Below are positions 1-8,219 of a DNA stretch of 64,000 nucleotides, in pieces (position 1 is the first letter of the stretch; each line of letters starts with the position of its first letter). The notes under the pieces were generated by a model. The model searched no databases and was not told the DNA's origin. It saw nothing but the letters and a program-made list of their open reading frames with translations. This stretch comes from an uncultured Lachnospiraceae bacterium (GTDB lineage Bacteria; Bacillota; Clostridia; Lachnospirales; Lachnospiraceae), in assembly GCA_900539715.1 (NCBI GenBank), contig UQDA01000002.1, positions 62,001 to 126,000 of the forward strand, in the 5' to 3' direction. The position numbers and the translations under genes were made by a program.

Positions 1-172
1 GGGTGAAGCGATAGATTAAATATAGTTTTTTTGAGGCATAAAGTCAAGAAGATACATCCGTGCGGTGCCTGAACTGATACAGGGGCTTTTCGGAAAAAAA
101 TTAAAAAGAGTGACTTTTGGGAAAGAATATTGTAATATGGAAGAAGACAGTCTTGCAAAGGAGAGTGGGACT

Positions 173-826
173 ATGAGATTTAGAGAAGAGATGCTGTCAA
201 AGATATTTACTTATATCACAGTGCTTGTGCTTTTAGGAGGCGTTGCCTTTGAAGCATGGTCGCTGCAAAAAGAGAGGGAGCGTCGAAGCGAGGTAGAGAC
301 GCAGCTTGTATCGGCAGAAGAAAATATTCAGGAAATGGTAGACATAAACGGGAGGCTGAACAAGGAGAATGCAGACCTTACCGTTTTCCGGGACCGGTGG
401 AAGCTGTACGCGTCCTCTCTGGGAAACAGCGAGGTGCTCTCGTTACAGACGGATCTGTTTATGAGGACGGACCTTATCCCACGGGAGGCGTTGGATGAAG
501 TCGAAGCGGCAAAGCGTGAGAAACCGGAAAAAGAGGAAGGAAAACAGAAAGAGGATGCCGGGCGAAAGTCAGCCTTTACGTTCGATAATCCGACAGGAGA
601 CAATATTTTTCTTCCGGTCAGCGCAAACAGTGGAGACGGCGAGAACTGTCTCATATACACAGTGGCATATGAAACGGACGGTACGCGTAAGATAGAGCTT
701 TTATATGAAGTGGTCCTGGATGAGAAAGGGAAGATAGCCCGGCGCAACAAGGACGGGGAAGTAGAATGGTACTGCATCGCCTATCAGACCGGAGAAGGCT
801 GGAAGGCGGCGAAAGGAGAGGAATAG
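173..826 (+). CDS. Membrane-anchored coiled-coil protein, unknown function
   Basis: The protein has 217 residues. I chose the ATG at 173 because an AAGGAGAG-type ribosome site lies about 8 bases upstream and the membrane segment follows directly; the frame stays open further upstream to a GTG at 65, which has no such site. A hydrophobic helix spans about residues 11-29, followed by a charged, heptad-like stretch (about 30-75) suggesting a coiled coil, a Lys/Glu-rich linker (about 115-135) and a small C-terminal beta-rich part. The order suggests an N-terminal anchor with the bulk outside the membrane. It ends 6 bases before the TPR gene, so it is probably co-transcribed with the TPR and DUF4037 genes. 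I do not recognise the family and assign no function. Confidence 0.75.
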   Translation: MRFREEMLSKIFTYITVLVLLGGVAFEAWSLQKERERRSEVETQLVSAEENIQEMVDINGRLNKENADLTVFRDRWKLYASSLGNSEVLSLQTDLFMRTDLIPREALDEVEAAKREKPEKEEGKQKEDAGRKSAFTFDNPTGDNIFLPVSANSGDGENCLIYTVAYETDGTRKIELLYEVVLDEKGKIARRNKDGEVEWYCIAYQTGEGWKAAKGEE

Positions 827-832
827 TACGGG

Positions 833-1693
833 ATGATGAATATCGATGAGATTTTGAAAAAACTGGACGGGCTGTTTGCCGATGAAAAGCTGGAGGAGGT
901 AGAGCCATTTTTGCTCTCGTGTATGAGACAGGCGAAAGCGGGGGATGAATATGGTATCTATATTTCGGTCGGGAATGAGCTGATAGGATTTTACAGGAGC
1001 ATTTCACGCTATGAGGAGGCATTCGCAGTTGCAGAGGATGTGCTTTTACTGATGGAAGAGCTTCAGCTGGAAGGGACTGTCCATTTTGCAACGACGCTGC
1101 TGAATACGGCGACCGCATACCGGGCGGCAGGACGATATGAGGAGGCACTGGGAGATTACCGCAGGGCGCTGGAAATCTATCAGAGGGATCTGCCGAAGGA
1201 TGACTATCGTCTGGCAGGACTTTACAACAATATCAGCATTCTTCTGGAAAAGCTGGATGAAAATGAAAAATCGGCACTGTTTTTGCAGAAGGCGATACAG
1301 ATTGTGGAGAAGCAGCCGGGAAGCCGTCTGGAGCTCGCGACTTCGCGGACGAATCTGGCCCTGATACAGTTAAAGCTCAACCGTCTGGAGGAAGCGAAAA
1401 AGCTGCTGGATGCAGCATGCCGTGCTTTTGAAGAGGATGGCGGTATCACAGATGCTCATTATTCCGCGGCGCTGGCGGGACAGGGTGAGGTATGCTACCG
1501 CCAGGGTGGTCTGGAACGTGCTCTGGGATATTATGAACATGCGCTGTTTGAAGTTGAAAAGCATTTCGGAAGAAATCAGGGATATGGGCTTTTATGCGGT
1601 AACTGCTCTCTCGTGTGCAGGGAACTTGGACGTAAAGCTGAGGCGGACGAATATGAAAGACAGCGAAAGAGATATTGTCATGAAGGGGATTGA
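833..1693 (+). CDS. Tetratricopeptide-repeat protein
   Basis: The protein has 286 residues and is made largely of TPR-type helix pairs: repeated signatures such as YEEAF, YEEALGDYRRALEIY, LYNNISILLEKL, LEEAKKLLDAA and LERALGYYEHALFEVE recur about every 40 residues from residue 60 onward. TPR arrays are protein-binding scaffolds. No signal peptide or membrane segment is visible, so it should be cytoplasmic. Its 3' end overlaps the DUF4037 gene by about 40 bases, which implies translational coupling and suggests that the two products act together. A partner role for the DUF4037 protein is inference; the TPR assignment itself is clear. Confidence 0.9.
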   Translation: MMNIDEILKKLDGLFADEKLEEVEPFLLSCMRQAKAGDEYGIYISVGNELIGFYRSISRYEEAFAVAEDVLLLMEELQLEGTVHFATTLLNTATAYRAAGRYEEALGDYRRALEIYQRDLPKDDYRLAGLYNNISILLEKLDENEKSALFLQKAIQIVEKQPGSRLELATSRTNLALIQLKLNRLEEAKKLLDAACRAFEEDGGITDAHYSAALAGQGEVCYRQGGLERALGYYEHALFEVEKHFGRNQGYGLLCGNCSLVCRELGRKAEADEYERQRKRYCHEGD

Positions 1694-2672
1694 ACTATGC
1701 CGCGCCTATTTTGAGGCGGAAGGCAGACCGATGCTCAAAGAGCTGGAAGGACAGTATCCTGAACTGAAAGGAAGGCTTGCGGCAGGGCTTGTAGGACAGG
1801 GCTCGGAGTGCCTTGGATTTGATGATGAACGTTCCTGGGATCATGATTTTGGTGCGTCCTTTTGCATATGGCTGCCGCAGGAGCTATATGCGCGTTACGG
1901 CAGCGTGTGTCAGGAGGCGTATGATCGTCTGCCGCCTGTTTTTGAAGGAATGCCGAAAAGACAGGAGAGCAGGAACGGTTCCGGCAGGGTTGGAGTGCTG
2001 TCGATCCAACAGTTCTTTTACGGACTGATAGGAAGGGAGGACGCGCCGCGAAGCAATATGGAGTGGATGTTTGTGCCGGAAAGCCGTCTGTCCATGGCGT
2101 CGAACGGAGAAGTATTTTGGGATGAATCGGGAGAATTTTCTCAGATTTATGACAGGCTGAAAAGTTTTTATCCGGAGGACGTTCGATTAAAAAAAATAGC
2201 TTCCCGCGCCGCGAAAATGGCGCAGTCCGGGCAGTATAACTATAGCAGGCTGTGTTCCCGCGGCGAGTGGACGGGCGCTTTTCTGGCACTTCAGGAATTT
2301 GTGGTAAATACCTGTTCGCTGGTACATCTCCTGAACCGGAGATATACACCATTTTATAAATGGATGCACAGGAGCCTTAGAGATATGGATGTGTTGCCGG
2401 AGGTTTATGGACTTTTGGATGAACTCACGGCGCCGTTTGACAGCCGGAGCGCGTGGAGAGAGGCTGTACCGGAGCAGTTTTTGTGCGGAAGGATCAATAC
2501 GGCAGATAGTCGCGCGGTTTTGATAGAAACGATCTGTCAGCTGACGGCGAGAGCGCTGAATGAGGCCGGTCTGTCAGATTCTTATGATTTTTATCTTGAG
2601 AGCCATGCGGAGTCCATAATGGAAAAGATTTCCGATCCGGCAATCGCGGGGCTTCAGCTCATGGAAGGGTAG
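1653..2672 (+). CDS. DUF4037 nucleotidyltransferase-like protein
   Basis: The protein has 339 residues from the ATG at 1653 (GAGGCGG 6 bases upstream); an alternative ATG at 1680 would remove nine residues. It matches the DUF4037 family: near residue 55 there is a GSE...D-H-D-F-G pattern (GQGSECLGFDD, then SWDHDFG) resembling the GS-x(n)-DxD metal site of the polymerase-beta nucleotidyltransferase fold. The rest is helical and Trp/Arg-rich. The substrate of these proteins is unknown to me; adding a nucleotide to a protein or RNA is inference from the fold. The gene starts inside the TPR gene and is followed by a palindromic element at 2678-2713. Confidence 0.82.
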   Translation: MKDSERDIVMKGIELCRAYFEAEGRPMLKELEGQYPELKGRLAAGLVGQGSECLGFDDERSWDHDFGASFCIWLPQELYARYGSVCQEAYDRLPPVFEGMPKRQESRNGSGRVGVLSIQQFFYGLIGREDAPRSNMEWMFVPESRLSMASNGEVFWDESGEFSQIYDRLKSFYPEDVRLKKIASRAAKMAQSGQYNYSRLCSRGEWTGAFLALQEFVVNTCSLVHLLNRRYTPFYKWMHRSLRDMDVLPEVYGLLDELTAPFDSRSAWREAVPEQFLCGRINTADSRAVLIETICQLTARALNEAGLSDSYDFYLESHAESIMEKISDPAIAGLQLMEG

Positions 2673-2677
2673 TGTCC

Positions 2678-2713
2678 GGTTACTGTTTACTGGAAATCCG
2701 GTGAACAGTAACC
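2678..2713. repeat. Palindromic element, copy 1
   Basis: This is an inverted repeat with arms GGTTACTGTT and AACAGTAACC and further pairing inward. The first 17 bases (2678-2694) recur exactly at 55223-55239 in front of ttcA. No T-tract follows, so it is not a typical terminator. It may be a dispersed intergenic palindrome that folds in RNA. Confidence 0.6.
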
Positions 2714-2751
2714 GCGTTTGATGATAGAAAAGAGAATGGAGATTAAAATAC

Positions 2752-3156
2752 TTGAAACGTATGTTCGGGTATGATACAATAAAAAGCAACAGGCGAAAAG
2801 GAGATGTGTTCCTGATCGCCATTGTCGTTCTGGCTGCCGGGCTGGCGGCTCTTTTCTTTTACGGGAAGAACGCTGAGCCGGCGGCGTATGCGGTAGTAGA
2901 ACAGGACGGAGAGCTGCTGATGCGCCTTCCTCTTTCAGAAGAGAAGGAAGTGCGTGTGGAATGGAACGGCGGTTATAATATTATATGTGTGAAGGAGCGG
3001 TCTGTCTGCATTTTGGACGCGGACTGCCCGGATAAACTCTGCGTGCGTCAGGGGAGCGCTATGAGGTCGGGACAGAGCATCGTCTGTCTGCCTCATCGCC
3101 TGACGGTCCGCCTTGAAAAGGAAGGAGAAGACGGACTGGACGCAGTAGTGAGGTAG
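2752..3156 (+). CDS. NusG domain II-containing membrane protein
   Basis: The protein has 134 residues. The start is a TTG at 2752, about 11 bases after a GGAG site; the next ATG (2761) is too far from that site. A membrane helix lies at about residues 21-38. The rest matches the NusG_II family: a Cys-containing DADCPDKLC stretch followed by G-x-A and an IVCLPHR motif. These small proteins sit next to Gx-type membrane proteins in many Clostridia, as here (9-base gap), and both may belong to a redox- or isoprenoid-linked membrane module. The exact function is not established. It is not the transcription factor NusG, whose N-terminal domain is missing. Confidence 0.85.
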   Translation: MKRMFGYDTIKSNRRKGDVFLIAIVVLAAGLAALFFYGKNAEPAAYAVVEQDGELLMRLPLSEEKEVRVEWNGGYNIICVKERSVCILDADCPDKLCVRQGSAMRSGQSIVCLPHRLTVRLEKEGEDGLDAVVR

Positions 3157-3165
3157 GGAGGATTT

Positions 3166-3645
3166 ATGCGGGAACGGACAAAAAAGACGGCTTTTCTGGG
3201 TGTTCTGACCGCGGCGGCTCTTTTGCTGTCGTATGTGGAATCGCTGTTTGTGCTGGCTCCGGGTATACCGGGCATCAAGCTGGGGCTTGCCAATCTTGCG
3301 GTGGTGCTCTGTCTATATCGCTATGGCTGGAAAGAGGCTGCGTTCCTTAATCTTGTGAGGATATTACTGTCGTCATTGTTATTTGGCAGTTTTTTTACGA
3401 TGATATATAGTCTTGCGGGAGCGGTGCTTTCATTTGTAATGATGCTGGCGGGGAAAAAACTAGGAATCTTTTCGATAGTCGGTGTCAGTGTGTTGGGCGG
3501 TGTGTTCCATAATATGGGACAGCTTTTGATGGCGGTAGCGTTACTCGGGACAGCCTGGGCAGGCTGGTATGTACCCTGGCTTCTTATATCGGGCTGTGTG
3601 ACGGGCATTTTTATCGGCGTATGCGCAAAGGCGGTAAACAGATAG
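3166..3645 (+). CDS. Gx transporter family protein (heptaprenyl diphosphate synthase component I-like)
   Basis: The protein has 159 residues and about five membrane helices; the ribosome site is AGGGAGGATTT before the ATG at 3166. It has the family's typical N-terminal pattern: a first helix, then PGIPGIKLGLANLAVV, followed by a conserved VRILLSSLLFG and a VFHNMGQL motif. Databases label the family heptaprenyl diphosphate synthase component I or Gx transporter. An S-component-like transport role is plausible but unproven. It is tightly linked to the NusG_II gene upstream and to ruvA downstream (17 bases). Confidence 0.87.
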   Translation: MRERTKKTAFLGVLTAAALLLSYVESLFVLAPGIPGIKLGLANLAVVLCLYRYGWKEAAFLNLVRILLSSLLFGSFFTMIYSLAGAVLSFVMMLAGKKLGIFSIVGVSVLGGVFHNMGQLLMAVALLGTAWAGWYVPWLLISGCVTGIFIGVCAKAVNR

Positions 3646-3662
3646 AAAAAGGGAGGGATGCT

Positions 3663-4274
3663 ATGATAGCATATTTAAACGGCCGGGTGGCTGATGTTTC
3701 GGAAGATAATCTTGTGATAGAGGTGGCGCATATCGGTTATAACGTGCGTGTTCCGGCAAGTGTGACGGCGCTTCTTCCGCCTGTAGGAGAAGAAGTCAGG
3801 ATATATACCTATATGAGTGTCAGGGAGGATGCGGTTGCGCTGTATGGCTTTTTGACAAAAGATGACCTGGAGATGTATAAACAGCTGATAACAGTCAGCG
3901 GTGTCGGACCGAAGGCAGGCTTATCCGTCCTTTCGGTCCTGAGTGCGGACGAGCTGAGGATGGCGGTCATTTCACAGGATGCGAAGGCAATATCCAAAGC
4001 GCCGGGGATTGGCGCAAAGACAGCTCAGCGTATCATTTTGGAACTGAAGGACAGGGTTTCGCTGGAGGATACGGCTCTTATGAAGGATTCCGGAATGGGA
4101 CTTGCAGAAATGCCCGCATCAGGCGGTATCAGTCAGGCGAAAGCGGAAGCGGTAGAGGCGCTGACCGCGCTGGGATATTCTTCATCGGACGCGCTCCGGG
4201 CAGTCAAGGCAGTGGAGCAGGATGATATGGATGTGGAAGAGCTCCTAAAAGCCGCTTTGAAAAAAATGTTTTAA
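3663..4274 (+). CDS. ruvA: Holliday junction branch migration protein RuvA
   Basis: RuvA tetramers bind Holliday junctions and load the RuvB motor. The product has 203 residues, the usual length. The start ATG at 3663 follows an AGGGAGGG site and gives the classic MIAYLNG N-terminus of the OB-fold domain (about 1-63). Two helix-hairpin-helix motifs are visible, VSGVGPK near residue 78 and APGIGAKTAQRI near 112, and a C-terminal UBA-like RuvB-contact domain fills about 155-203. ruvB follows after 129 bases. I saw no LexA-type box in front of ruvA or ruvB. Confidence 0.98.
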   Translation: MIAYLNGRVADVSEDNLVIEVAHIGYNVRVPASVTALLPPVGEEVRIYTYMSVREDAVALYGFLTKDDLEMYKQLITVSGVGPKAGLSVLSVLSADELRMAVISQDAKAISKAPGIGAKTAQRIILELKDRVSLEDTALMKDSGMGLAEMPASGGISQAKAEAVEALTALGYSSSDALRAVKAVEQDDMDVEELLKAALKKMF

Positions 4275-4403
4275 AAATATTTACCGTCAGGGCGTATATC
4301 CGCCTGTACACTGATGGTAGAAAGATATGTTTCCCGGCGCCGGACAGCCGGTATTGATAAACAGAAAAAGAAAACGCTGCGTAAGCGGCGCAGAGAGGGA
4401 AAA

Positions 4404-5393
4404 ATGGCCAGAGTGATTGAAACCAATCTAACAGAAGAGGATAGAAGGATAGAAGGGAGCCTGCGCCCGCAGTATCTGAAAGATTATATCGGTCAGGAAA
4501 AGGCCAAATCAACACTGAAGATTTATATTGAGGCTGCGAAGCAGAGGCAGGATGCGCTGGATCATGTATTATTTTATGGACCGCCCGGGTTGGGAAAGAC
4601 GACGCTCGCAGGCATTATCGCAAATGAGATGGGCGTCAATATGAAGGTAACGAGCGGGCCGGCTATCGAGAAGCCGGGCGAGATGGCGGCTATTTTGAAT
4701 AATCTTCAGGAAGGCGACCTTTTGTTTGTGGATGAGATACATCGTCTGAACCGGCAGGTTGAGGAAGTGCTGTATCCGGCAATGGAGGATTATGCGATAG
4801 ATATTATGATTGGAAAGGGCAGTTCCGCCCGGTCTATCCGTCTGGATCTGCCGCACTTTACGCTGGTCGGGGCAACGACGCGGGCAGGGCTTTTGACTGC
4901 ACCGCTCAGGGACCGCTTCGGTATGATACATCATCTGGAATTTTATACAGTGGATGAATTAAAGCTTATCGTTCAGCATTCCGCCCGGATCTTAAATGTA
5001 AAGATAGATGAGGAGGGCGCCAGGGAACTGGCCAGAAGGAGCAGGGGGACGCCGCGTCTTGCAAACCGCATCTTAAAGCGGGTACGGGATTTTGCACAGG
5101 TCAAATATGACGGTGTTATCACCCGTCAGGTGGCGCGGACCGCGTTAGATCTGATGGATGTGGATACGCTGGGATTAGACCGGGTGGACAGGAATCTTTT
5201 GATGACGATGATAGAGAAGTTTAAAGGAGGGCCGGTAGGACTTGATACGCTGGCGGCGTCGATAGGGGAAGATGCCGGGACGATAGAGGATGTGTATGAG
5301 CCGTATCTTTTGATGAACGGTCTGATAGACCGGACGCCCAGAGGCAGGATAGCGACAGAGGCGGCATACAGGCATCTGGGACTTGAAATTTGA
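4404..5393 (+). CDS. ruvB: Holliday junction branch migration helicase RuvB
   Basis: RuvB is the hexameric AAA+ ATPase that drives branch migration together with RuvA. The product has 329 residues. The start at 4404 (GAGAGGG ribosome site) gives MARVIETN, the usual N-terminus; longer in-frame starts upstream lack support. Walker A GPPGLGKT is at 59-66, Walker B with FVDEIHR is near 108-113, sensor region GATTRAG is near 157, and an arginine-containing RDRFG follows at 169-173. The winged-helix DNA-binding C-terminus is intact, ending in RTPRGR and YRHLG. The promoter of zapA lies across its 3' end. Confidence 0.98.
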   Translation: MARVIETNLTEEDRRIEGSLRPQYLKDYIGQEKAKSTLKIYIEAAKQRQDALDHVLFYGPPGLGKTTLAGIIANEMGVNMKVTSGPAIEKPGEMAAILNNLQEGDLLFVDEIHRLNRQVEEVLYPAMEDYAIDIMIGKGSSARSIRLDLPHFTLVGATTRAGLLTAPLRDRFGMIHHLEFYTVDELKLIVQHSARILNVKIDEEGARELARRSRGTPRLANRILKRVRDFAQVKYDGVITRQVARTALDLMDVDTLGLDRVDRNLLMTMIEKFKGGPVGLDTLAASIGEDAGTIEDVYEPYLLMNGLIDRTPRGRIATEAAYRHLGLEI

Positions 5394-5411
5394 CCGTTCT
5401 GCCATTATAAT
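5383..5411 (+). promoter_or_regulatory. Sigma-A promoter for zapA
   Basis: TTGAAA at 5383-5388 and a consensus TATAAT at 5406-5411 are separated by exactly 17 bases. The -35 box lies inside the last codons of ruvB, so zapA can be transcribed independently of ruvAB. Confidence 0.72.
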
Positions 5412-5459
5412 AAAAGGATAAAAGCGCGGTTTTTGCGCGCAGCGAAAGGATGAGTGAGC

Positions 5460-5873
5460 ATGGCGGTCAAGACGGATACGGAAGTGATTATCGGCGGCAA
5501 GGTGCTGACATTAAGCGGCTACGAGAGCGAGGAATATCTGCAGAAGGTTGCTTCTTATATCAATAACAAGCTGGCAGAGTACGGCAGGGTGGAGAGCTTT
5601 CGGCGTCAGCCTGTAGACACGCAGCACGTCCTGCTGGAATTGAACATCGCAGATGATTATTTTAAGGCAAAAAAGCAGATAGACCGGATGGATGAGGATG
5701 CGGCATCACGGGAAAAAGAGCTGTACGATCTGAAGCATGAGCTGATAGCAGCCCAGATAAAGCTGGAGAATACGGAGAAGAACTTAAAGAACGCGCAGCA
5801 GGAGCTGCAGGAAAGCTCCCGGCAGATAGTGCGTCTTGAGACGGAAATTCAGGGGCTGAAAGAGCATCAGTAA
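5460..5873 (+). CDS. zapA: Cell division protein ZapA
   Basis: ZapA binds and bundles FtsZ at the division ring. The product has 137 residues from the ATG at 5460, which sits about 9 bases after AAAGGA; a GTG at 5454 is too close to that site. The N-terminal domain (about 1-65) has the ZapA pattern T-E-V-I-I-G-G-K-x-L-T-L-S-G and YLQKVASYIN. From about residue 65 to the end it is a long coiled coil (repeated E/K/L heptads), as expected for a tetramerising ZapA. It has its own promoter across the end of ruvB and a terminator at 5912. Confidence 0.92.
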   Translation: MAVKTDTEVIIGGKVLTLSGYESEEYLQKVASYINNKLAEYGRVESFRRQPVDTQHVLLELNIADDYFKAKKQIDRMDEDAASREKELYDLKHELIAAQIKLENTEKNLKNAQQELQESSRQIVRLETEIQGLKEHQ

Positions 5874-5911
5874 AGGGGTGCACCAGATTATCAGAAGGAA
5901 ATAAGCAGGGA

Positions 5912-5938
5912 GGGCTGTCAGGGATGACAGCCCGTTTT
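5912..5938 (+). terminator. Intrinsic terminator after zapA
   Basis: A perfect 9-bp stem (GGGCTGTCA / TGACAGCCC) with a GGGA loop is followed by GTTTTC. It separates zapA from the U32 gene. Confidence 0.8.
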
Positions 5939-5961
5939 CAATCAATAGAAGGAAGGAACGA

Positions 5962-8217
5962 ATGGATTACAGGGGAGAACTTCTGGCGCCTGCCGGAAAT
6001 ATGGAATGTTTAAAGGCTGCAGTAGCCGCAGGAGCGGATGCGGTGTATCTTGGAGGCCAGCAGTTCGGTGCGCGGGCATATGCGGGGAATTTTTCGGATG
6101 ATGAGCTGATAGAAGCGCTGCGGTTTGCCCATGCATGGGACAAAAAGATATATCTGACAGTCAATACACTGACAAAACAGACTGAATTGGAGAGATTGAC
6201 AGACTGGATGGTGCCGTTTTATGAGGCGGGTCTGGACGGTGTCATCGTTCAGGATATGGGCGTTTTGGATACGGTTCGGAGGAATTTTCCGGAAATGGAG
6301 CTGCATGCGAGCACGCAGATGACGGTGACAGAGAGCAGGAGTGCCTTGTTCTTAAAGTCGCTGGGCGTCTGCCGCGTTGTGCCTGCACGTGAGCTGAGCC
6401 TGGAAGAGATACGCATTTTGAAGGAACAGACAGGGATGGCGCTGGAGGTATTCATTCATGGAGCACTCTGCTACTGTTATTCGGGTCAATGCCTTTTCTC
6501 CAGTTATCTGGGAGGCAGGAGCGGCAACAGAGGGCGGTGTGCCCAGCCCTGCCGGCAGCCCTATACGATATTGGAGGAAAAGGGCGGAAGATATCAGGAC
6601 GCGTCAAAGCGTATGAAGCAGCCGGCATATCCTCTGAGCTTAAAGGATTTGTGCGTCCTGCCGTTTTTACAGGATCTGATGGATGCACGGATAGATTCGT
6701 TTAAGATAGAGGGGAGGATGAAACGTCCGGAATATGTAGCGGGAGTGACGGCAGTATATCGTAAATATATGGACATGTATCTGAATGGGATAAGGGATTG
6801 GAATATCTCCCCGGAAGATATGGAGCTTTTATCGAAGCTGTATGTGCGTTCGGAAACAGGCGGAGGCTATTATAAGCGGCATAACGGGCGGGAAATGGTA
6901 ACTTTTGAAAAGCCCGGATATTCAGGCTGCCCGGAAGAGCTTTTGGAGCGTATTCGCCACGAATTTCTGGAAAAAGATATGACTATGCCGGTCAATATGA
7001 GTGTTGCTCTGGAAGAAGGAAAGCCTGCTCATCTGAAGACATCCTTCAAAGGTATGGAAGTGGAAGCCTGCGGTGCAGAGGTGATGACGGCGCAGAAGCG
7101 CCCGCTGACGGAAGCGGATGTAATAAAGCAGATTAAAAAGACAGGTGGATCAGCTTTTTCTGTGGACGATATCCATATCGAGATGGGAGATAACGTATTT
7201 CTTCCTGTGTCATCCTTAAATGAGCTCCGCCGTGACGCACTTGATAAGTTGTGGGAAAAGCTGTCTGAGAAGGGACGACGGTCGTTTTCGGAGCATCCGG
7301 CAGATGTATCTTCTCTGGAAGCGGGGAACGGGGATGCACAGGAATGCGGACGGAATACAGATACGCTTTTGCATGCATCGGCGCTTTTAACGGAGCAGGC
7401 ACTGGCGCTTTTGGATGAATTCTGTGTGCGCCGACTGTATGTAAATGCGGACCTGTTTTTTTCCAAAGAGTCGGAAGCACTGATGAAAAAGGCAGGGGAG
7501 CGAAAGGCAGCTGATGAAAGTTTTGAGCTGTGTCTGCAGCTCCCGCCGCTGCTGCGTTCCTACAGTGAGTCATATCTTAAGGCACTGGCGGAAAAGACTC
7601 GCGCATATGACGGACTTATAGATGGTTTTTTGGCGGGAAGTCTGACGGGGATGTGCTGGGCAAAGGAGATATTCCCTGAGAAAAAGCTATCGCTGCAGCA
7701 TAATGTTTATGTATTTAACAGAGAGACATTGTCACTGTGGGAGGACTGCTTTGCTCCGGATACCTATACGGCTTCTCTGGAGCTGAACAGGCAGGAGCTT
7801 TGTGCCCTGCCCGCGTATAAGCAGGAGATGGTTGTTTACGGCAGGACTCCCATGATGGTCAGTGCCGGATGTGTAAAAAGAAATGCAGGGAGCTGTCATG
7901 TGGATCATACTCAGGAACAGCTTGCGGAAGGTATTATGTCCGCCGGTTTTGCGGAACGCTTAAAGGACCGTTACTATGCGGAATTCCCGGTGTGGGTCAA
8001 CTGCCGGCATTGTATGAATATAATATACAATTCCGTACCGCTGTCCCTGCATCAGTATATGGATCAGATCAGGGGACGGGGGCTTCGGGCGATACGGCTG
8101 GATTTTACCGATGAGGGAGGCAAACAGACGGCGTATCTTGCGCGATTTTTTGCCGGAGAAGGCGGAAATGCGCCGGATACCTATACGACGGGGCATTATA
8201 AAAAAGGAGTGCAGTAA
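5962..8217 (+). CDS. U32 family peptidase (RlhA/YdcP-like)
   Basis: The protein has 751 residues. The N-terminus (ELLAPAGN, then ADAVYLGG) and the central FIHGALCYCYSGQC, followed by GRSGNRGRCAQPCR, are hallmarks of the U32 family; the cysteines resemble those proposed to bind a metal or Fe-S centre. The length and the extra C-terminal domain with further cysteines (near 644-690) match the long, DUF3656-containing subgroup. In E. coli, the relative RlhA hydroxylates 23S rRNA C2501, so an RNA hydroxylation role is at least as likely as proteolysis. It is followed after 2 bases by the FtsW-like gene. Confidence 0.88.
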   Translation: MDYRGELLAPAGNMECLKAAVAAGADAVYLGGQQFGARAYAGNFSDDELIEALRFAHAWDKKIYLTVNTLTKQTELERLTDWMVPFYEAGLDGVIVQDMGVLDTVRRNFPEMELHASTQMTVTESRSALFLKSLGVCRVVPARELSLEEIRILKEQTGMALEVFIHGALCYCYSGQCLFSSYLGGRSGNRGRCAQPCRQPYTILEEKGGRYQDASKRMKQPAYPLSLKDLCVLPFLQDLMDARIDSFKIEGRMKRPEYVAGVTAVYRKYMDMYLNGIRDWNISPEDMELLSKLYVRSETGGGYYKRHNGREMVTFEKPGYSGCPEELLERIRHEFLEKDMTMPVNMSVALEEGKPAHLKTSFKGMEVEACGAEVMTAQKRPLTEADVIKQIKKTGGSAFSVDDIHIEMGDNVFLPVSSLNELRRDALDKLWEKLSEKGRRSFSEHPADVSSLEAGNGDAQECGRNTDTLLHASALLTEQALALLDEFCVRRLYVNADLFFSKESEALMKKAGERKAADESFELCLQLPPLLRSYSESYLKALAEKTRAYDGLIDGFLAGSLTGMCWAKEIFPEKKLSLQHNVYVFNRETLSLWEDCFAPDTYTASLELNRQELCALPAYKQEMVVYGRTPMMVSAGCVKRNAGSCHVDHTQEQLAEGIMSAGFAERLKDRYYAEFPVWVNCRHCMNIIYNSVPLSLHQYMDQIRGRGLRAIRLDFTDEGGKQTAYLARFFAGEGGNAPDTYTTGHYKKGVQ

Positions 8218-8219
8218 AT

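Noticed and set aside
65..172. N-terminal extension of the first gene from the GTG at 65
   Set aside because: It has no ribosome site and would put a charged segment before the membrane helix; the ATG at 173 is better supported.
3600..4403. LexA control of ruvAB
   Set aside because: I found no CGAAC-n4-GTTC-like site upstream of ruvA or between ruvA and ruvB in this window.
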